Positions 4,161-7,952 of a DNA stretch of 7,952 nt are shown here, one piece after another (positions within the stretch are counted from its first letter, which is position 1; each line of letters starts with the position of its first letter). This stretch comes from Eubacterium sp. (GTDB lineage Bacteria > Bacillota > Clostridia > Oscillospirales > Acutalibacteraceae): NCBI GenBank assembly GCA_029054965.1, contig JAIDEF010000130.1, forward strand, positions 1-7,952. The letters run 5' to 3'. The translations under genes and the position numbers were made by a program. The notes under the pieces are model-generated. The model was not told where the DNA came from and did not search any database. It saw only the letters and a list, made by a program, of their open reading frames with translations.

Positions 4161-5300
4161 TTATCTGAAAAAGCCTCTTTTTTTAGGCTTCGGGGGAGTG
4201 TAAGATTTATCAAACTCATTAAGCAGTTTTTTCTGCTCATCACTTACATTTTTAGGAATATCAACAACGATTGTTACATATTCCTCGCCCCTGCCCATTC
4301 CGTTGAGTCGCTGGATACCCTTATTGCCCTTTAAGGTGAACACCTCATTAGGCTGTGTGCCTGCAGGAATATTCAGTGTTACGTTGCCGTCAAGTGTCGG
4401 TATTTCAACATCAGCACCAAGAGTTGCCTGAACTATTGAAATATGCTTACTGTAATGAACATCATATCCGTCACGTCTGAAATAAGCATGTGGCTTGATA
4501 TTGACAACAACCTTTAAATCCCCGGCCGGACCGCCGTTTGAGCCATCGTTACCGAAACCGCGAACATTAACAACCTGATTGTTGTCGATACCTGCAGGAA
4601 TATTGATATCAATTTTCTTTTTTGTTCTGACCTTACCCTTGCCGTTACATTTTTTGCATGGGGTGGTAATAACCTTACCTGTGCCGCTGCATCTGTTACA
4701 TGTGCGCTGTGTGCTCATAACACCGAGTGGAGTACGCTGTTGAATGTTTATAGTGCCTCTGCCCTGACATTCGGGGCAAGTCTGTGGTGATGTGCCCGGT
4801 GCTGCACCGCTGCCGTGACAGTCGCTGCAGTCCATAACACGCATAACCTCAATAGTCTTTTTGCAGCCCTTTGCAGCTTCCTCAAAGGTGCGGGTTACAC
4901 CTGACTGAATGTCACGTCCCCTTTGGGGAGCATTTGGATTTCTTCCTCCAAATCCTCCGCCACCGCCAAAGAATGATGAAAAGATGTCGCCGAGGTCAAT
5001 ATCCCCGTCAAAGCCAAAACCGCCGCCGAAGCCTCCTCCGTAGCCGCCCTGGCCGGCACCGTAGTTGGGGTCAACGCCTGCAAAGCCGAATTGGTCATAT
5101 CTTGCCTTTTTCTGTGGGTCGCTGAGTACCTCGTATGCTTCGTTGCATTCCTTGAACTTAGCCTCAGCCTCTGCATTATCAGGGTTTAAGTCCGGATGAT
5201 ATTTTTTTGCAGTTTTTCTGTAGGCTTTTTTTATTTCATCTTCGCTTGCACCCTTTGAAACACCGAGGACCTCATAATAATCTCTCTTATTTTCTGCCAT
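4161..5300 (-). CDS. dnaJ: Chaperone protein DnaJ (Hsp40)
   Basis: This 379-aa class I (type A) J-protein delivers unfolded clients to DnaK and stimulates its ATPase in the cytoplasm. The J domain spans residues 6-70, with the essential HPD at 35-37 (KKYHPDLNP). The Gly/Phe-rich region is about 72-120. The zinc region has all four CxxCxGxG repeats: CSDCHGSG (158), CPECQGRG (175), CNRCSGTG (201) and CKKCNGKG (215). The C-terminal substrate-binding and dimerisation domains run from about 228 to 350. The length is normal for the family and the reading frame is intact. The ribosome-binding site is weak (GGAAA, 5306-5310) and is contributed by an inverted-repeat block. A 230-nt gap separates it from dnaK, so dnaJ may depend on readthrough or on a promoter in that gap. 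The last codons contain a small hairpin (4171-4176 with 4185-4190). Confidence 0.98.
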   Translation of the reverse strand: MAENKRDYYEVLGVSKGASEDEIKKAYRKTAKKYHPDLNPDNAEAEAKFKECNEAYEVLSDPQKKARYDQFGFAGVDPNYGAGQGGYGGGFGGGFGFDGDIDLGDIFSSFFGGGGGFGGRNPNAPQRGRDIQSGVTRTFEEAAKGCKKTIEVMRVMDCSDCHGSGAAPGTSPQTCPECQGRGTINIQQRTPLGVMSTQRTCNRCSGTGKVITTPCKKCNGKGKVRTKKKIDINIPAGIDNNQVVNVRGFGNDGSNGGPAGDLKVVVNIKPHAYFRRDGYDVHYSKHISIVQATLGADVEIPTLDGNVTLNIPAGTQPNEVFTLKGNKGIQRLNGMGRGEEYVTIVVDIPKNVSDEQKKLLNEFDKSYTPPKPKKRGFFR

Positions 5301-5303
5301 AAT

Positions 5304-5462
5304 AATTTCCGTAGCCTTTTCTGGCTACAAAAGTAAATTAAAAATCAAATATACGTCTTGTTGTAGCCAGACAAGGCGTATAACGGAAATTCAGCCATCT
5401 CAAAATTATGCCACAGGCAAATTTTGAGGGCGATACAATTGAATTAGTGTGATTTTCACACT
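5304..5462. repeat. Nested inverted-repeat block between dnaK and dnaJ
   Basis: Several palindromes are packed together. The arm at 5304-5330, read on the minus strand, matches the plus-strand arm 5361-5391. Both start TTGTAGCCAGA, share AAGGC and end CGGAAATT, with a gap of about 4 nt. Within this, GTAGCC/GGCTAC (5311-5328) and ATACGTCTTG/CAAGGCGTAT (5351-5360 with 5372-5381, one G-T) form smaller hairpins. To the right, CTCAAAATT/AATTTTGAG (5399-5407 with 5420-5428) encloses a GCC/GGC stem, and AGTGTGA/TCACACT (5446-5462) has a 3-nt loop. No frame codes. The structure resembles a small palindromic repeat or MITE; copy number in the genome cannot be known from here. Confidence 0.65.
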
Positions 5463-5485
5463 GATTCTCTCTTAACTAATTATAA

Positions 5486-5509
5486 GGTGGGACAGTTGTG
5501 TGTCCCACC
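5486..5509 (-). terminator. Hairpin after dnaK
   Basis: GGTGGGACA (5486-5494) pairs perfectly with TGTCCCACC (5501-5509) around a 6-nt loop. It lies 21 nt past the dnaK stop. On the minus strand the sequence after the stem is TTATAATTAG, a poor U-tract, so it is probably a partial terminator or a 3' end stabiliser that lowers dnaJ expression relative to dnaK. Confidence 0.7.
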
Positions 5510-5530
5510 ATTAATATTATATTCTAACTA

Positions 5531-7940
<2,410 letters not shown>

Positions 7941-7952
7941 ATCGTACCTCCC

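Noticed and set aside
3286..4163. Inverted near-repeat TAATAA...CAAACCCC(C)GAAGCA flanking the hydrolase (3286-3307 and 4163-4143)
   Set aside because: Two short exact blocks with small indels; a match of this size can arise by chance in 8 kb, and CCCCGAAGC is a common terminator arm. No target duplication or transposase supports a cassette.
4871..5176. Overlapping frames inside dnaJ on both strands
   Set aside because: They are shadows of the glycine-rich and J-domain coding sequence of an intact dnaJ.
5301..5530. CIRCE operator between dnaK and dnaJ
   Set aside because: The inverted repeats lack the TTAGCACTC / GAGTGCTAA arms. No CIRCE is visible anywhere in the window.

Overview
The window looks like a chromosomal segment of a low-GC, Gram-positive anaerobe, most likely a Clostridia / Ruminococcaceae-type gut bacterium. 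The evidence is a Gram-positive-type DnaK that lacks the segment found near the N-terminus of proteobacterial DnaK, strong purine-rich ribosome-binding sites (AGGAGG, GAGGTGA), one TTG start, A+T-rich intergenic DNA, and a threonine-rich linker in a membrane-anchored protein. The species cannot be named from this sequence alone.

Right half (about 4161-7952, minus strand): the core heat-shock chaperone cluster grpE-dnaK-dnaJ, complete and intact. grpE and dnaK are separated by 31 nt. dnaK and dnaJ are separated by 230 nt of non-coding DNA that holds a dnaK-proximal hairpin terminator and a dense block of inverted repeats. The inverted-repeat block resembles a small palindromic or MITE-like element and reaches into the dnaJ ribosome-binding site. 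No CIRCE operator is visible; the operon promoter (and hrcA, if present) would lie beyond the right edge.

Middle (about 1927-4120): a tRNA-Pro(GGG) gene with encoded CCA and a strong terminator. A consensus-like promoter lies about 150 nt upstream, and a terminator-like hairpin sits between that promoter and the tRNA. Next come a conserved-looking 62-aa small protein on the minus strand, a secreted CHAP-domain cell-wall hydrolase whose upstream region carries many GTTACA motifs (one pair in the WalR/YycF arrangement), a broken zinc-ribbon gene start at the 3' end of the CHAP gene, and a small alpha/beta hydrolase. A bidirectional-looking hairpin separates the hydrolase from the convergent dnaJ.

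Left (1-1764): a more A+T-rich, accessory-looking region. A 176-aa glycine/alanine-rich membrane protein (resembling interferon-inducible 6-16-like proteins in composition) is transcribed divergently from an XRE-family repressor. The shared intergenic region contains four copies of a TATTATGT half-site arranged as two inverted repeats, one inside each promoter. This looks like a self-regulated two-gene switch and is the best candidate for an uncharacterised system here. Further left are a single-pass membrane protein with a Thr-rich stalk and the first 23 codons of another exported protein, probably one operon.
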